A model generated the notes under the pieces. The model ran no database searches, had not been told where the DNA came from, and saw only the letters and a program-made list of their open reading frames with translations. Positions 43,520-52,500 of a stretch of DNA of 64,000 nucleotides are shown here, in pieces. This DNA is from Nereida sp965655635. GTDB taxonomy: Bacteria; Pseudomonadota; Alphaproteobacteria; Rhodobacterales; Rhodobacteraceae. The DNA lies in contig NZ_CBFHHE010000007.1 of assembly GCF_965655635.1 (NCBI RefSeq), positions 29,214-93,213 on the forward strand, given 5' to 3'. A program made the translations under genes and the position numbers. Each line of letters starts with the position of its first letter. The first letter of the stretch is position 1.

Positions 43520-44100
43520 CATTTGTCATAGGCCTTACTGGCTCAATGGGGATGGGCAAATCGACCACGGCGAAAATGTTTGCCAAGCGTTATATACCCG
43601 TGTGGGATGCGGATGCGGCGGTGCACCGGATTTATCAAAGTGGTGGTGGTGAGTTGGCAACCGCGTTCCCACAAGCGGTGAGAAACGGGGTGATAGAGCG
43701 TGAATTATTGCGCGAGATCATCCATCAAGATCAGGCAGCATTAGCAAAGATTGAGGCGATCATTCATCCGCAAGTGGCGGCTGACCGCGCGCGATTTATT
43801 GAGGCCTTTAAAAGTGAGATCATTCTAATTGATGTGCCTTTGCTTTTTGAAACAGGTGCAGATGACAGTGTTGATGCGGTTGTTGTTGTGAGTGCGCCAA
43901 GCGACGTTCAGCGAGATCGTGTTTTAGCGCGCCACGGCATGACAGAGGCGCTTTTTGACACCATTCTATCAAAACAAATGCCAGATGCTGAAAAGCGCGC
44001 AAAAGCGGATTACGTTATTGAGACAACTTCGCTAGACGCGGCTGAGGCAGCTGTTGATGCGATTTTAGCCAAGATTAAGCGGGAGTTAAGCGATGCGTGA
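43516..44100 (+). CDS. coaE: Dephospho-CoA kinase
   Basis: Last step of coenzyme A synthesis. 194 residues with the P-loop GLTGSMGMGKST (6-17), the LIDVPLLFE segment and the lid region with RVLAR. Usual size for the family. Overlaps aroE by 4 bp and dnaQ by 8 bp, so the maf-aroE-coaE-dnaQ genes form one operon leaving the origin. Confidence 0.96.
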   Translation: MTFVIGLTGSMGMGKSTTAKMFAKRYIPVWDADAAVHRIYQSGGGELATAFPQAVRNGVIERELLREIIHQDQAALAKIEAIIHPQVAADRARFIEAFKSEIILIDVPLLFETGADDSVDAVVVVSAPSDVQRDRVLARHGMTEALFDTILSKQMPDAEKRAKADYVIETTSLDAAEAAVDAILAKIKRELSDA

Positions 44101-44782
44101 GATCGTTTTGGATACGGAAACCACTGGTTTTGAGCCCGCCGAGGGCGACCGCGTCGTTGAAATTGGCGCGGTAGAACTGTGGAACCACATGCCGACGGGC
44201 AAAACGTATCACCAGTATATCAATCCGGAACGATCAATGCCCCAAGGGGCGTTTGAAGTGCACGGGCTCGGCGATGATTTTTTGCGCGATAAGCCAGTTT
44301 TCAGAAATATTGCGCAGGATTTTGTTGATTTTGTCGGTACCGATGTGATGGTCATTCATAACGCGGCGTTCGATATGAAGTTCTTGAACGCAGAGCTCGG
44401 TTGGCTTGGGCGCCCTGCTCTACCTATGTCGCAGTCGCTTGATACGCTGGCAATCGCACGTAAGCGTTTCCCTGGCTCGCCTGCTTCGCTTGATGCGCTA
44501 TGCCGCCGTTTCAACATCGATAACTCGTCGCGGACTTTGCACGGAGCGTTGCTTGATAGTGAAATTTTGGCGGAAGTTTATCTTGAACTTATCGGCGGCA
44601 AGCAGCCTGACTTTGCGCTAAGCACCAACTCAAACAACACATCTTCGGATCAAACCGCGGAATGGCGTCCTTCACGCCGTCCGACGCCGTTGCCATCACG
44701 GCTAACTGAAAAAGAAAACGCCGCCCACGCCGAATTTCTCGACAAGATGGGCGGCGCAGTGCTTTGGCGGTCTGAGACTTAG
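44093..44782 (+). CDS. dnaQ: DNA polymerase III epsilon subunit
   Basis: Proofreading 3'-5' exonuclease of the replicase, 229 residues. Exo I motif VLDTETTGFEP at the N-terminus (Asp7, Glu9), Exo II HNAAFDMKFL, and Exo III HGALLDSEILAEVYLEL with the catalytic His and Asp. The C-terminal linker is rich in Ser, Asn and Pro and should bind the alpha subunit. Its last 60 bases contain an inverted repeat that can end transcription of the converging secB. Confidence 0.95.
   Translation: MREIVLDTETTGFEPAEGDRVVEIGAVELWNHMPTGKTYHQYINPERSMPQGAFEVHGLGDDFLRDKPVFRNIAQDFVDFVGTDVMVIHNAAFDMKFLNAELGWLGRPALPMSQSLDTLAIARKRFPGSPASLDALCRRFNIDNSSRTLHGALLDSEILAEVYLELIGGKQPDFALSTNSNNTSSDQTAEWRPSRRPTPLPSRLTEKENAAHAEFLDKMGGAVLWRSET
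44709..44756 (-). terminator. Probable secB terminator, located inside the 3' end of dnaQ
   Basis: Arms CGCCGCCCA (44719-44727) and TGGGCGGCG (44748-44756) form a 9-bp stem with a 20-base loop. On the minus strand the stem is followed by TTTTCTTTTTC. It lies 31 bp after the secB stop and wholly within dnaQ coding sequence; the plus strand has no T-run. Confidence 0.6.
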
Positions 44783-44786
44783 GTTA

Positions 44787-45278
44787 TTAAGAAACAGTCG
44801 CGTTCTTTGCTTCTGCTTCAGCGCGGCGTGTAAGCTCTGCGCGATAAAGCTGAAGGAAATCAATGGTTTCAAGGTTAAGTGGCGGGAAGCCACCGTCACG
44901 AGTGACGTCGCTAACAACACGGCGCACAAACGGGAACAGCATCCGTGGGCATTCGATCAGCAAGAACGGGTGAAGCTGGTCTTCTGGCACGTTTTCGACC
45001 TGGAAAACGCCGCCGTAGTCAAGCTCCATCAAGAACAACGCGGCTTCTGAAGCTTTGTCATTTGATTTGATCATCAGCTTAATGATGACCTCAAACTGGT
45101 TTTCAACAGTACGCTTTTTCGCGTCGATGTTCACTTGAACAGAAACGTCTGGGGTTACATCGCCTGCGCCGCCTTTTTGAACGAGAATGTTCTCAAATGA
45201 CATGTCGCGGATGTATTGCGCCAGCACGGACATTTTGATGCCAGCGGGTGCTTCTTGTGCGGGGGTTTCGTCAGCCAT
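44787..45278 (-). CDS. secB: Protein-export chaperone SecB
   Basis: Keeps preproteins unfolded and delivers them to SecA. 163 residues with the SecB blocks VLAQYIRDMSFEN, PDVSVQVNIDAKK and CPRMLFPFVRRVVSDVTRDGGFPPL. GGAG precedes the ATG at about eight bases. It follows fxsA on the same strand by 64 bp and converges with dnaQ. Confidence 0.96.
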   Translation of the reverse strand: MADETPAQEAPAGIKMSVLAQYIRDMSFENILVQKGGAGDVTPDVSVQVNIDAKKRTVENQFEVIIKLMIKSNDKASEAALFLMELDYGGVFQVENVPEDQLHPFLLIECPRMLFPFVRRVVSDVTRDGGFPPLNLETIDFLQLYRAELTRRAEAEAKNATVS

Positions 45279-45342
45279 GGGGCATCTCCAATCAACTTAT
45301 ACTCGCAGTTTCGTAACAGGTCGGGGCAGGGGCCTCAATCCG

Positions 45343-45825
45343 TTAGTGTTGGGTCCAGCCTGACGGCCCAGAAGGTTGATTTGAAGGTGGGGGTACCTCC
45401 TCAAAGTCGCCATCAATGGTTGTTCCGCCGGCCGTATTTTGATGGGGTTGGCGGGGCCTGCCGTTTGAAAAGCTTTGTACTTTGATCCGCGATTTGAGCG
45501 CGGCAAATACAGATGTGCGCACAGCGGGAATGAGAAGGGCAAAGCCAACGGCATCAGTGAAAAAGCCGGGCGTCAGAAGGAGCGCGCCGGAGAACAGGAT
45601 CATCGCGCCGTGGGCCAGCGGTTCTGTAGGATCATTCAGGTTTTCAAAGCTGCCGCGGACTTGTGACAGAGCAAGCGCGCCTTGTTGCCGCACCAACGCG
45701 GTTCCCAGAAGTGCTGTAATGAGCACGATAAGCAGTGTTGGCCAAAGGCCAACCCAGCCACCGATCTGAATAAACAGGCCAATTTCGATCAGCGGCACCG
45801 CTAGAAATGCCAAAAAGAGCCACAT
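45343..45825 (-). CDS. fxsA: FxsA-family inner-membrane protein
   Basis: Small membrane protein, 160 residues. The start ATG 45825 (MWLFLAFLAVPLIEIGLF) has AAAAGGA about eight bases upstream and opens directly into the first transmembrane helix, as in the family; ATG 45843 and TTG 45864 are longer alternatives. Further segments: IGGWVGLWPTLLIVLITALLGT, RQQGALALSQ and the conserved PGFFTDAVGFALLIP. In E. coli FxsA relieves phage T7 exclusion by F; the normal role is unknown. The C-terminus is Pro/Gly rich and polar. Confidence 0.88.
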   Translation of the reverse strand: MWLFLAFLAVPLIEIGLFIQIGGWVGLWPTLLIVLITALLGTALVRQQGALALSQVRGSFENLNDPTEPLAHGAMILFSGALLLTPGFFTDAVGFALLIPAVRTSVFAALKSRIKVQSFSNGRPRQPHQNTAGGTTIDGDFEEVPPPSNQPSGPSGWTQH

Positions 45826-45954
45826 GTTTAAGATCCTTTTCATAACTTTACGCCAAGACCACAAACTAGGTGCGGTGAGTGGACTTGATCCTATGCCTGC
45901 CCTACATAAGTGCGAGTTAAGTAATTTCCCACGCCCCCAACGCTAGAGGCTTTC

Positions 45955-46611
45955 ATGAACAGCTCACTCGTCCAACTTTTGGTCCTTGCCGGCATTGCCA
46001 TATTTTTGGTTTTGCGTCTGAAAAACGTGCTCGGCACACGTGAGGGTTTTGAAAAGCCACCAGAGGCTGTGCAAGATAGCACACCTGTGCGCCGTGAGTT
46101 TGAGGTGATCGAAGGCGGGCCAGATCGCGATATCACAGATCATGCGGAAGAAGGTAGCGCCCAAGCTGATGCGTTGGCGCAAATGAAGGCGACTGATCCA
46201 AGTTTTAGCGTGAACGAGTTTTTGGGTGGGGCCAGCGGTGCCTATGAGATGATCTTGATGGCGTTTGAGGCTGGAGACATGGATAGCATCAAAGGCTTCT
46301 TGTCCGATGATGTTTTCGAAAGCTTTGATAGCGTTGTCAAAATGCGCGAAGAGCAGGGGCTTTCCGTCGACGCTACTTTTGTTGGTGTCCGTGAGATGCG
46401 TTTGAAGGATGCGACATACAACGCTTCGACAACCGAAGGTGAAGTGACGGTGAAATTCGTGGCCGAGCTTACTTCAGTTGTGACGAATGCTGAGGGTGAA
46501 GTTGTTGAAGGCAGCGCCAAAGAGATCAAACGCCAGAAGGACACTTGGACGTTTGCACGCGTGATGTCGTCTGACGATCCGAACTGGCAATTGGTAGCCA
46601 CTGGCGAATAA
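45955..46611 (+). CDS. Tim44/TimA-family membrane-associated protein
   Basis: 218 residues with one N-terminal membrane helix (LVQLLVLAGIAIFLVLRL) and a C-terminal Tim44-like domain (about 80-215; FLGGASGAYEMILMAFEAGD, IKRQKDTWTFAR, PNWQLVATGE). In Caulobacter the homologue TimA is an inner-membrane protein; mitochondrial Tim44 tethers the import motor. The bacterial role is not settled. It is divergent from fxsA and followed closely by the Smr gene. Confidence 0.9.
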   Translation: MNSSLVQLLVLAGIAIFLVLRLKNVLGTREGFEKPPEAVQDSTPVRREFEVIEGGPDRDITDHAEEGSAQADALAQMKATDPSFSVNEFLGGASGAYEMILMAFEAGDMDSIKGFLSDDVFESFDSVVKMREEQGLSVDATFVGVREMRLKDATYNASTTEGEVTVKFVAELTSVVTNAEGEVVEGSAKEIKRQKDTWTFARVMSSDDPNWQLVATGE

Positions 46612-46637
46612 ACGTAGATGGGCGCGGTAGATTTGAA

Positions 46638-47228
46638 GTGGCAAAGAAACCCAAAGGTTTAACGTCTGACGATCGCTCCATTTGGCAGCGCGTCGCGGAA
46701 ACAGCTGTGCCAATTCAACACGTGCCCGTCAGTAAGCCAGCTGAAAAAAAGCCCCCAAAGAAAATCTGTGCCGAGCAACACCCCGCCATTTCCCATTTCA
46801 AGGCCGGTGCGCGGGCGGCTCCTTTGCCGCGAAAGCATGACATTCAAAAAGATATTCGGCAGCAGGTCGCAGAAGCTCCTGTGAACATGGATCGAAAGTC
46901 ATTTCAGAACCTACGGCGCGGCAAGCTAAAGCCCGAGGGGCGGATCGATCTGCATGGGATGACGCTTGCAGAAGCGCACCCTGCATTAATAGGGTTTGTG
47001 ATGTCGTCTCATCGCGCTGGGAAGCGGTTGGTTTTGGTCATCACAGGCAAGGGCAAACACAAAGACGAGGGTGGCCCAATGCCTGTCCGCATGGGCGTTC
47101 TTCGTCATCAGGTGCCTGAATGGCTGCGCATGGCGCCTGTTGCTTCGCTTGTTTTGCAGGTCAGCGAAGCCCACTTAAAGCATGGTGGTAGTGGCGCGTA
47201 TTATGTTTACCTACGGCGCAAACGTTAA
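46638..47228 (+). CDS. Smr-domain protein
   Basis: 196-residue protein with a C-terminal Smr domain, a putative nicking nuclease/RNA-processing fold. Signature positions: RIDLHGMTLAEAHPAL and later VLVITGKGKH with the GxG loop, then the HLKHGGSGAYYVYLRR end. The start is GTG 46638 (VAKKPKGL), 27 bp after the Tim44 stop. Related alphaproteobacteria often have a lytic transglycosylase gene (mltA) at this spot; none is present. Tail overlap of 4 bp with hslU. Confidence 0.88.
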   Translation: MAKKPKGLTSDDRSIWQRVAETAVPIQHVPVSKPAEKKPPKKICAEQHPAISHFKAGARAAPLPRKHDIQKDIRQQVAEAPVNMDRKSFQNLRRGKLKPEGRIDLHGMTLAEAHPALIGFVMSSHRAGKRLVLVITGKGKHKDEGGPMPVRMGVLRHQVPEWLRMAPVASLVLQVSEAHLKHGGSGAYYVYLRRKR

Positions 47229-48529
47229 AGCACGTAGCGGCTGAGGTCTGTTGAACGAGACAGCTCGCCTAAGTGTTTTTCCACAAACGCAGCGTCCACA
47301 GTTATCTCATCACCACTGCGGTCAGATGCCGTGAAGGACAGCTCCTCAAACACCCGCTCAAGCACAGTGTAGAGCCTGCGCGCACCGATATTTTCAACGC
47401 TTTCGTTCACTTCCGCAGCAATTTTAGCGAGAGCGGCAATACCTTCGGCCGTGAACGAAACAGTCACATTTTCTGTTGCCATCAAGGCAGTGTACTGACG
47501 CGTAAGCGCATTGTCTGTTTCTGTCAGAATGCGAACAAAATCGTTTTCCGTTAGCGCGCGTAATTCGACGCGAATAGGCAAGCGACCCTGCAATTCAGGC
47601 AGCAGATCAGAGGGCTTAGCGATGTGAAATGCCCCAGATGCAATAAATAGAATGTGATCGGTTTTTACGGGCCCATGTTTTGTTGAGACCGTAGTGCCTT
47701 CGATGAGCGGCAGCAGGTCGCGTTGAACGCCTTCGCGGCTGACATCACCACTTCTTGTTTCGCTTTTGGCGCAGACCTTATCAATCTCGTCCAGAAAAAC
47801 GATCCCGCTCGATGAGACTGCCTCAAGCGCGGTTTGCGTCACCGTCTCATCGTCTAACAGTTTGTCTGCTTCCTCGCCAATGAGCACGTCATAGCTTTCC
47901 GCTACTGTCATTTTCCGACGCTCGGTACGGACTGCAAACGCTTTGCCGAACAAGTCACCAAGGTTCATCATTTGGCCGCCACCAGGTTGCCCGGGAATAT
48001 CCATCGATGGCATTTGTGGCATTGCTGCGGCCACGTCGAGCTCAATCACAGTGTCGTCAAGCTCTCCGGCGATGAGCTTTTTGCGGAACATTTCGCGCGT
48101 GCCGCTTCTTGCATCTTCACCGGCGATTGCAGTGATCACACGCTCTTCGGCGGACTTCATTGCCTTTGCTTTAACTTCGTCGCGCATCGTTTCGCGGGTA
48201 AGGGTGATCGCGCTGTCCACAAGATCGCGGATAATCTGCTCAACATCACGACCGACATAGCCGACTTCGGTAAACTTTGTAGCTTCAACTTTGATGAAAG
48301 GCGCATTTGCAAGCTTAGCGAGGCGGCGGCTAATCTCAGTCTTGCCGACGCCAGTTGGCCCGATCATCAGGATATTTTTGGGATACACCTCATCGCGCAA
48401 ATCATCGGGTAATTGTTGTCTTCGCCACCGATTACGCATGGCAACAGCAACGGCGCGTTTTGCGTCTGCTTGGCCAATAATGAAACGATCGAGTTCCGCA
48501 ACAATCTGTGGGGGCGTTAAGTCAGTCAT
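47225..48529 (-). CDS. hslU: ATP-dependent protease ATPase subunit HslU
   Basis: AAA+ unfoldase of the HslUV (ClpYQ) protease. 434 residues: N-terminal FIIGQADAKRAVAVAMRNRWRR, Walker A IGPTGVGKTEI, Walker B GIVFLDEIDK, an inserted I domain (about 110-220) and the C-terminal tail ending LSRYVL, which docks into HslV. ATG overlaps the hslV stop by 4 bp, so subunit synthesis is coupled. Confidence 0.97.
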   Translation of the reverse strand: MTDLTPPQIVAELDRFIIGQADAKRAVAVAMRNRWRRQQLPDDLRDEVYPKNILMIGPTGVGKTEISRRLAKLANAPFIKVEATKFTEVGYVGRDVEQIIRDLVDSAITLTRETMRDEVKAKAMKSAEERVITAIAGEDARSGTREMFRKKLIAGELDDTVIELDVAAAMPQMPSMDIPGQPGGGQMMNLGDLFGKAFAVRTERRKMTVAESYDVLIGEEADKLLDDETVTQTALEAVSSSGIVFLDEIDKVCAKSETRSGDVSREGVQRDLLPLIEGTTVSTKHGPVKTDHILFIASGAFHIAKPSDLLPELQGRLPIRVELRALTENDFVRILTETDNALTRQYTALMATENVTVSFTAEGIAALAKIAAEVNESVENIGARRLYTVLERVFEELSFTASDRSGDEITVDAAFVEKHLGELSRSTDLSRYVL

Positions 48530-49083
48530 GATTTTATCGTCTCGATCGTGAGGTTTCCGTTGGTGTAGACGCAGATATCTGCGGCAATTGCCATCGCGCG
48601 TTTCGCAATTTCTTCCGCGTCATGATCACTATCCATAAGTGCGCGGCCTGCGGACAGGGCGTAATTACCACCAGATCCGATTGCAGTGATGTCATGCTCA
48701 GGTTCAAGAACGTCACCCGCGCCGGTAATAACAAACAAGTCGGTTCCGTCCGATACAATCAGCATTGCTTCAAGCTTCTGGAGGTATTTGTCCGTTCGCC
48801 AGTCTTTTGCAAGCTCAACTGATGCGCGGGCTAACTGGCCAGGCGTTGCTTCAAGTTTCGCCTCTAGTCGCTCAAGCAATGTAAACGCGTCAGCGGTAGA
48901 GCCTGCAAAGCCTGCAACCACATCATACCCACCAGGAGAAAGGCGGCGGACTTTGCGCGCGGTCCCTTTCATTACGGTCTGGCCAACACTTACCTGGCCA
49001 TCGCCTGCAATGACGACCTTGCCGGCTTTGCGAACGCCGATGATTGTGGTGCCGTGCCAGCCCGGAAAATCTGAGTTGCTCAT
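48526..49083 (-). CDS. hslV: ATP-dependent protease peptidase subunit HslV
   Basis: Proteasome-like threonine peptidase. 185 residues from ATG 49083, which has GGGAG about eight bases upstream; the longer frame to 49341 crosses a terminator and is unlike the family. An 11-residue propeptide (MSNSDFPGWHG) precedes the catalytic Thr12 in GTTIIGVRK. Other blocks: VAGFAGSTADAFTLLERLE and AIGSGGNYALSAGRAL. Confidence 0.96.
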   Translation of the reverse strand: MSNSDFPGWHGTTIIGVRKAGKVVIAGDGQVSVGQTVMKGTARKVRRLSPGGYDVVAGFAGSTADAFTLLERLEAKLEATPGQLARASVELAKDWRTDKYLQKLEAMLIVSDGTDLFVITGAGDVLEPEHDITAIGSGGNYALSAGRALMDSDHDAEEIAKRAMAIAADICVYTNGNLTIETIKS

Positions 49084-49157
49084 GTTCGCGCTCCCGCTTT
49101 TGTGCGTGGGAATAATATGGTTGCCGGCCGAGTGTTTCACAAGGCGATGTGCGTACG

Positions 49158-49191
49158 AAAAAAGGCGCACCTTGTTCGGCACGCCTTTGTT
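49158..49191 (-). terminator. Rho-independent terminator after trxA
   Basis: On the minus strand AAAGGCG...CGCCTTT, extended by wobble and GC pairs, forms a stem of about 11 bp followed by TTTTTTCG. It lies between the trxA stop and hslV and separates the AddAB run from hslVU. Confidence 0.8.
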
Positions 49192-49210
49192 TTTCGTCTT
49201 GCCGCGTCTG

Positions 49211-49531
49211 TTAGATAGATTCTTCGATCCAGCTTTGCAGCGCCGCTTTTGGTGCTGCGCCGTTGCGGTTTGAGACAACTTCGCCGTCTTTGAAGACGAA
49301 CAGAGCAGGAATGCCGCGAACGCCCATTTGTGCGGCTGCATTCGGGTTGCTGTCTACATCGACTTTCACGATTTTCACTTTGCCGTCCATTTCGGCGGAA
49401 AGTTCTTCAAGTGACGGGCCGATTTGTTTGCAGGGGCCGCACCATTCTGCCCAGAAATCTACCACAACGGGGATGTCTGAATTGCGGACTTCTGCGTCAA
49501 ATGTGTCGTCTGTTGCTGCAACGGTAGCCAT
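49211..49531 (-). CDS. trxA: Thioredoxin
   Basis: General protein disulfide reductase of the cytosol, 106 residues. Active site WAEWCGPCK (Cys31, Cys34), cis-proline in RGIPALFVFKDGEV. ATG 49531 has AAGGAG seven bases before it; the longer frame to 49591 runs into addA. It is the last gene of the tsaE-amgK-murU-addB-addA run and is followed by a terminator. Confidence 0.97.
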   Translation of the reverse strand: MATVAATDDTFDAEVRNSDIPVVVDFWAEWCGPCKQIGPSLEELSAEMDGKVKIVKVDVDSNPNAAAQMGVRGIPALFVFKDGEVVSNRNGAAPKAALQSWIEESI

Positions 49532-49587
49532 TGGGTCTCTCCTTGAGATCTGCGTTGCGGTGAACCTAAGAGTGGGCGGGCACAGCG

Positions 49588-52500
49588 TCAAGATATGGGG
49601 GTCGTTTCCAGTGCCTGCATCACCATATCGCGGGGAAGCTCCATCAACTCAGCGGTTTTGGTCCATAGAAGAGCCGTTTTGATAGTTTTGTTGGGGAAAA
49701 CCACTTCAAGAGCTGCCGCATAGGCGCCCATTTGGCGCAACAGGCCTAGGGGTGTATCCTGGGGTCTTTTGGGAATGATCGCGTTTGATTTAAAGTCGAC
49801 TGCAAGAATATGATCGCCTTGATCGATTAGTCGGTCAATCGTTCCCAATACTTGCTTACCCTCAAGCTGAGAAAGCGGTGATGTAATACCAACCTCTGCC
49901 ATTGCGTGATCAGAGAACAAGAAACCTAAGTGCGGTGCGGTTAAGACGTTTATGGCCTCTTGGATGATTTCGTCAGCAAGTGGACCGACAGCGAATTCAT
50001 CGTTGGTCAGTAACAATTGCTTCGCCTGTTCCTGCCATGTAGGCCGAGGCACGTCAGGCAAATATTCGAGAAGCAAGTGTATGAGTGTGCCGCGGCGCAT
50101 CGCGGCCTCTTCGTCAAAATGAGTGTCTGATCTGCTATACAGAGCCTTCGCGCCACCCAGCATGGACGGCGAAAGTGGGCGTTGTTTCGCATCAGGTGCT
50201 GTTGGATTGAGCATCAGGTGGGTTGGTATAGAAACGGATGTTGCATGCTTAGCCGTGGTGGGCGCATCTGTGGCGGCCCAAGCGCCAACCTCAAAGCGGA
50301 AAGGCGTTTCATCGGCAAGCTGCGCTGTCTTTGCGCCAAGTTCAGTTACCGCGTCTTCGATGCGTCCGTACCATTTATCCGCCGTTTTGGCAGGGTCCAT
50401 AACGCCGTCAATCATGAGCCATTTTTCAGCGCGGGTCATTGCCACATACAGCAATCGGTCACTTTCTTCGGCAGACAGCCGCTTTGCCTCCTCCACGGGT
50501 GCCTCAAGACACTCGGGCATGTCTGCCGTGGCAGGCTTCCAAACAGCGGTACCGTCTTTGTTGATGGTCGGGTCACGGAATTGGCTTTTCTGTGCGCCAG
50601 TCTCGGGAAGAATAACAATCGGCGCTTCCAGCCCCTTAGCGCCATGGATGGTCATGACCCTGATTTGGTCACCTGCACTTTCGGCTTGCCGTTTTATCTC
50701 AACGTCCTCTGCCTCCAGCCATGTCAAAAAGCCCGTCAGGTTTGGTACGTCGTTTTGTTCGTACGATTGTGCTTGGTCGAGCAACGCATCAATGCCGTCA
50801 ACGGCCTCTTCACCCAAGCGGGCGATTAGCTTTCGCCGACCATCGTGACGGATAAGGGCACGTTCCAGAAGGTCAAAGGGGCGTAGAAAATCAGATGAAT
50901 TTCGAAGATCATCTAGCATTTCCATGGTTTCAGGAAACTCAGTACGCCTGTCACGCATCTCTTGCCAAAGATATTTTTTGACAGCGCGGCGATGGGCCAG
51001 ATCGAACAAATCTTGCTCGCTCCAGCCAAATAGGGGGGACTTCAGCAGCCCCGCAAGCGCGAGATCATCTTCGGGTGTCGATAAGAAGGCAAGCAGCGCA
51101 GTGAGGTCTTTTACCGCCAACTCGCCCGCAATTTTCAGTTTGTCAGCGCCTGCAATTTTTAGGCCTTCTGATTTACAGGCACGGATCAGTTCGTGAAAAA
51201 TTGCTGACCTTTTACGAACGAGAATTAGAAAATCACCTTCATGAACGGGACGGAATATGTTCGGTGTTTCTTCGTCAGGAATGCCAACTTTTGTATCGAT
51301 CATATGGCGAATTCGCGCTGCAATGCGTTTAGCCAAAATCACCGTTGCGTCTTGTGGTGACTTGCGGTCGAGAGGCGTGTGCCAAGGCAGATCATCCTCG
51401 GTCTTTTGTGGCTCAACCACTGGAAAAATATCCACGCGGCCAGCCAGTTCAGTCTTGAACGCTTTGTGTAAAACTGTGCCGCCTAGGCTTGTCGTATCAC
51501 CTTTTGAAAAGACCTTGTCGACGCTGCTTAAAACCGCTGCCGAGGAGCGAAACGAGTATTCAAGTTGCAGTGGTTGAAAAGGTTTTTGGATGCTTTTCAG
51601 CTTGCTATGAAAGTTATCACGCATTTCAGAAAAGCCCGCGGGTTTAGCCCCTTGGAACGAGTAGATTGACTGCTTGGGATCACCGACAACAAAAATAGTC
51701 CGCTCTACATCATCACGTGCGCCAAGACCGCTGGTGAATTCAGAGGCAAGGTTTTCAATGACGCTCCATTGGGTTGGGCTGGTGTCCTGCGCCTCGTCGA
51801 CGAGGATGTGGTCAATGCCGCCATCGAGACGAAACAGAACCCATGACGCCATACTTTGATTGGACAGAAGATCGTTGGTCTTCTCAATTAGATCGTCAAA
51901 ATCAAGCCATCCACGGACCGTTTTGGCAGCCTCATATTTTGGTAGAAAGACACGCGCAAAGGCATGTAGGGCTTTGGTTTTATGGGCGGTATCGAGCTTT
52001 AATTTCAGTTCTTGTGCGTCTTCGATACGCTCCATTAGATCATGAAGTTGTGCGGTGAGTTCAGGATGCTTTTCCGCGATCGCCTTTGTCGGAGCACGTC
52101 CAATTTTAGCGCGCCTGTTATTGGCACCGCTATGAAAAAGAAGCGGCTTTGCGAGCTCCGATATAGCGACGTAATTGAACGTCTTTATGGCATCAAGCGC
52201 GTCAGCAAGCTTGGTATCGTTGGCGGAGGATGTACGTAAAATTGGAATTAGAGCGGTAAAGAGATCGCCCTCAGATCCGTCGAAAGCTTGATCAATTAGT
52301 GACTTTTCGGTTGTCCCAGAAGGTAAGTCCAATACGTCTTCAATTGATGTATCAGTTGCGTACAAGGCTTTGTTCTTGATGATATCACGCGCGAGTTTTT
52401 CAAAATTCTGATCGGTAATTTGCATCGCCAAAGCATCAAGAAGGTGCTGATTTGGGCCGGTCGCAATATCGTCCAAAACAGCTTCGTGAAGCAGCACGCC

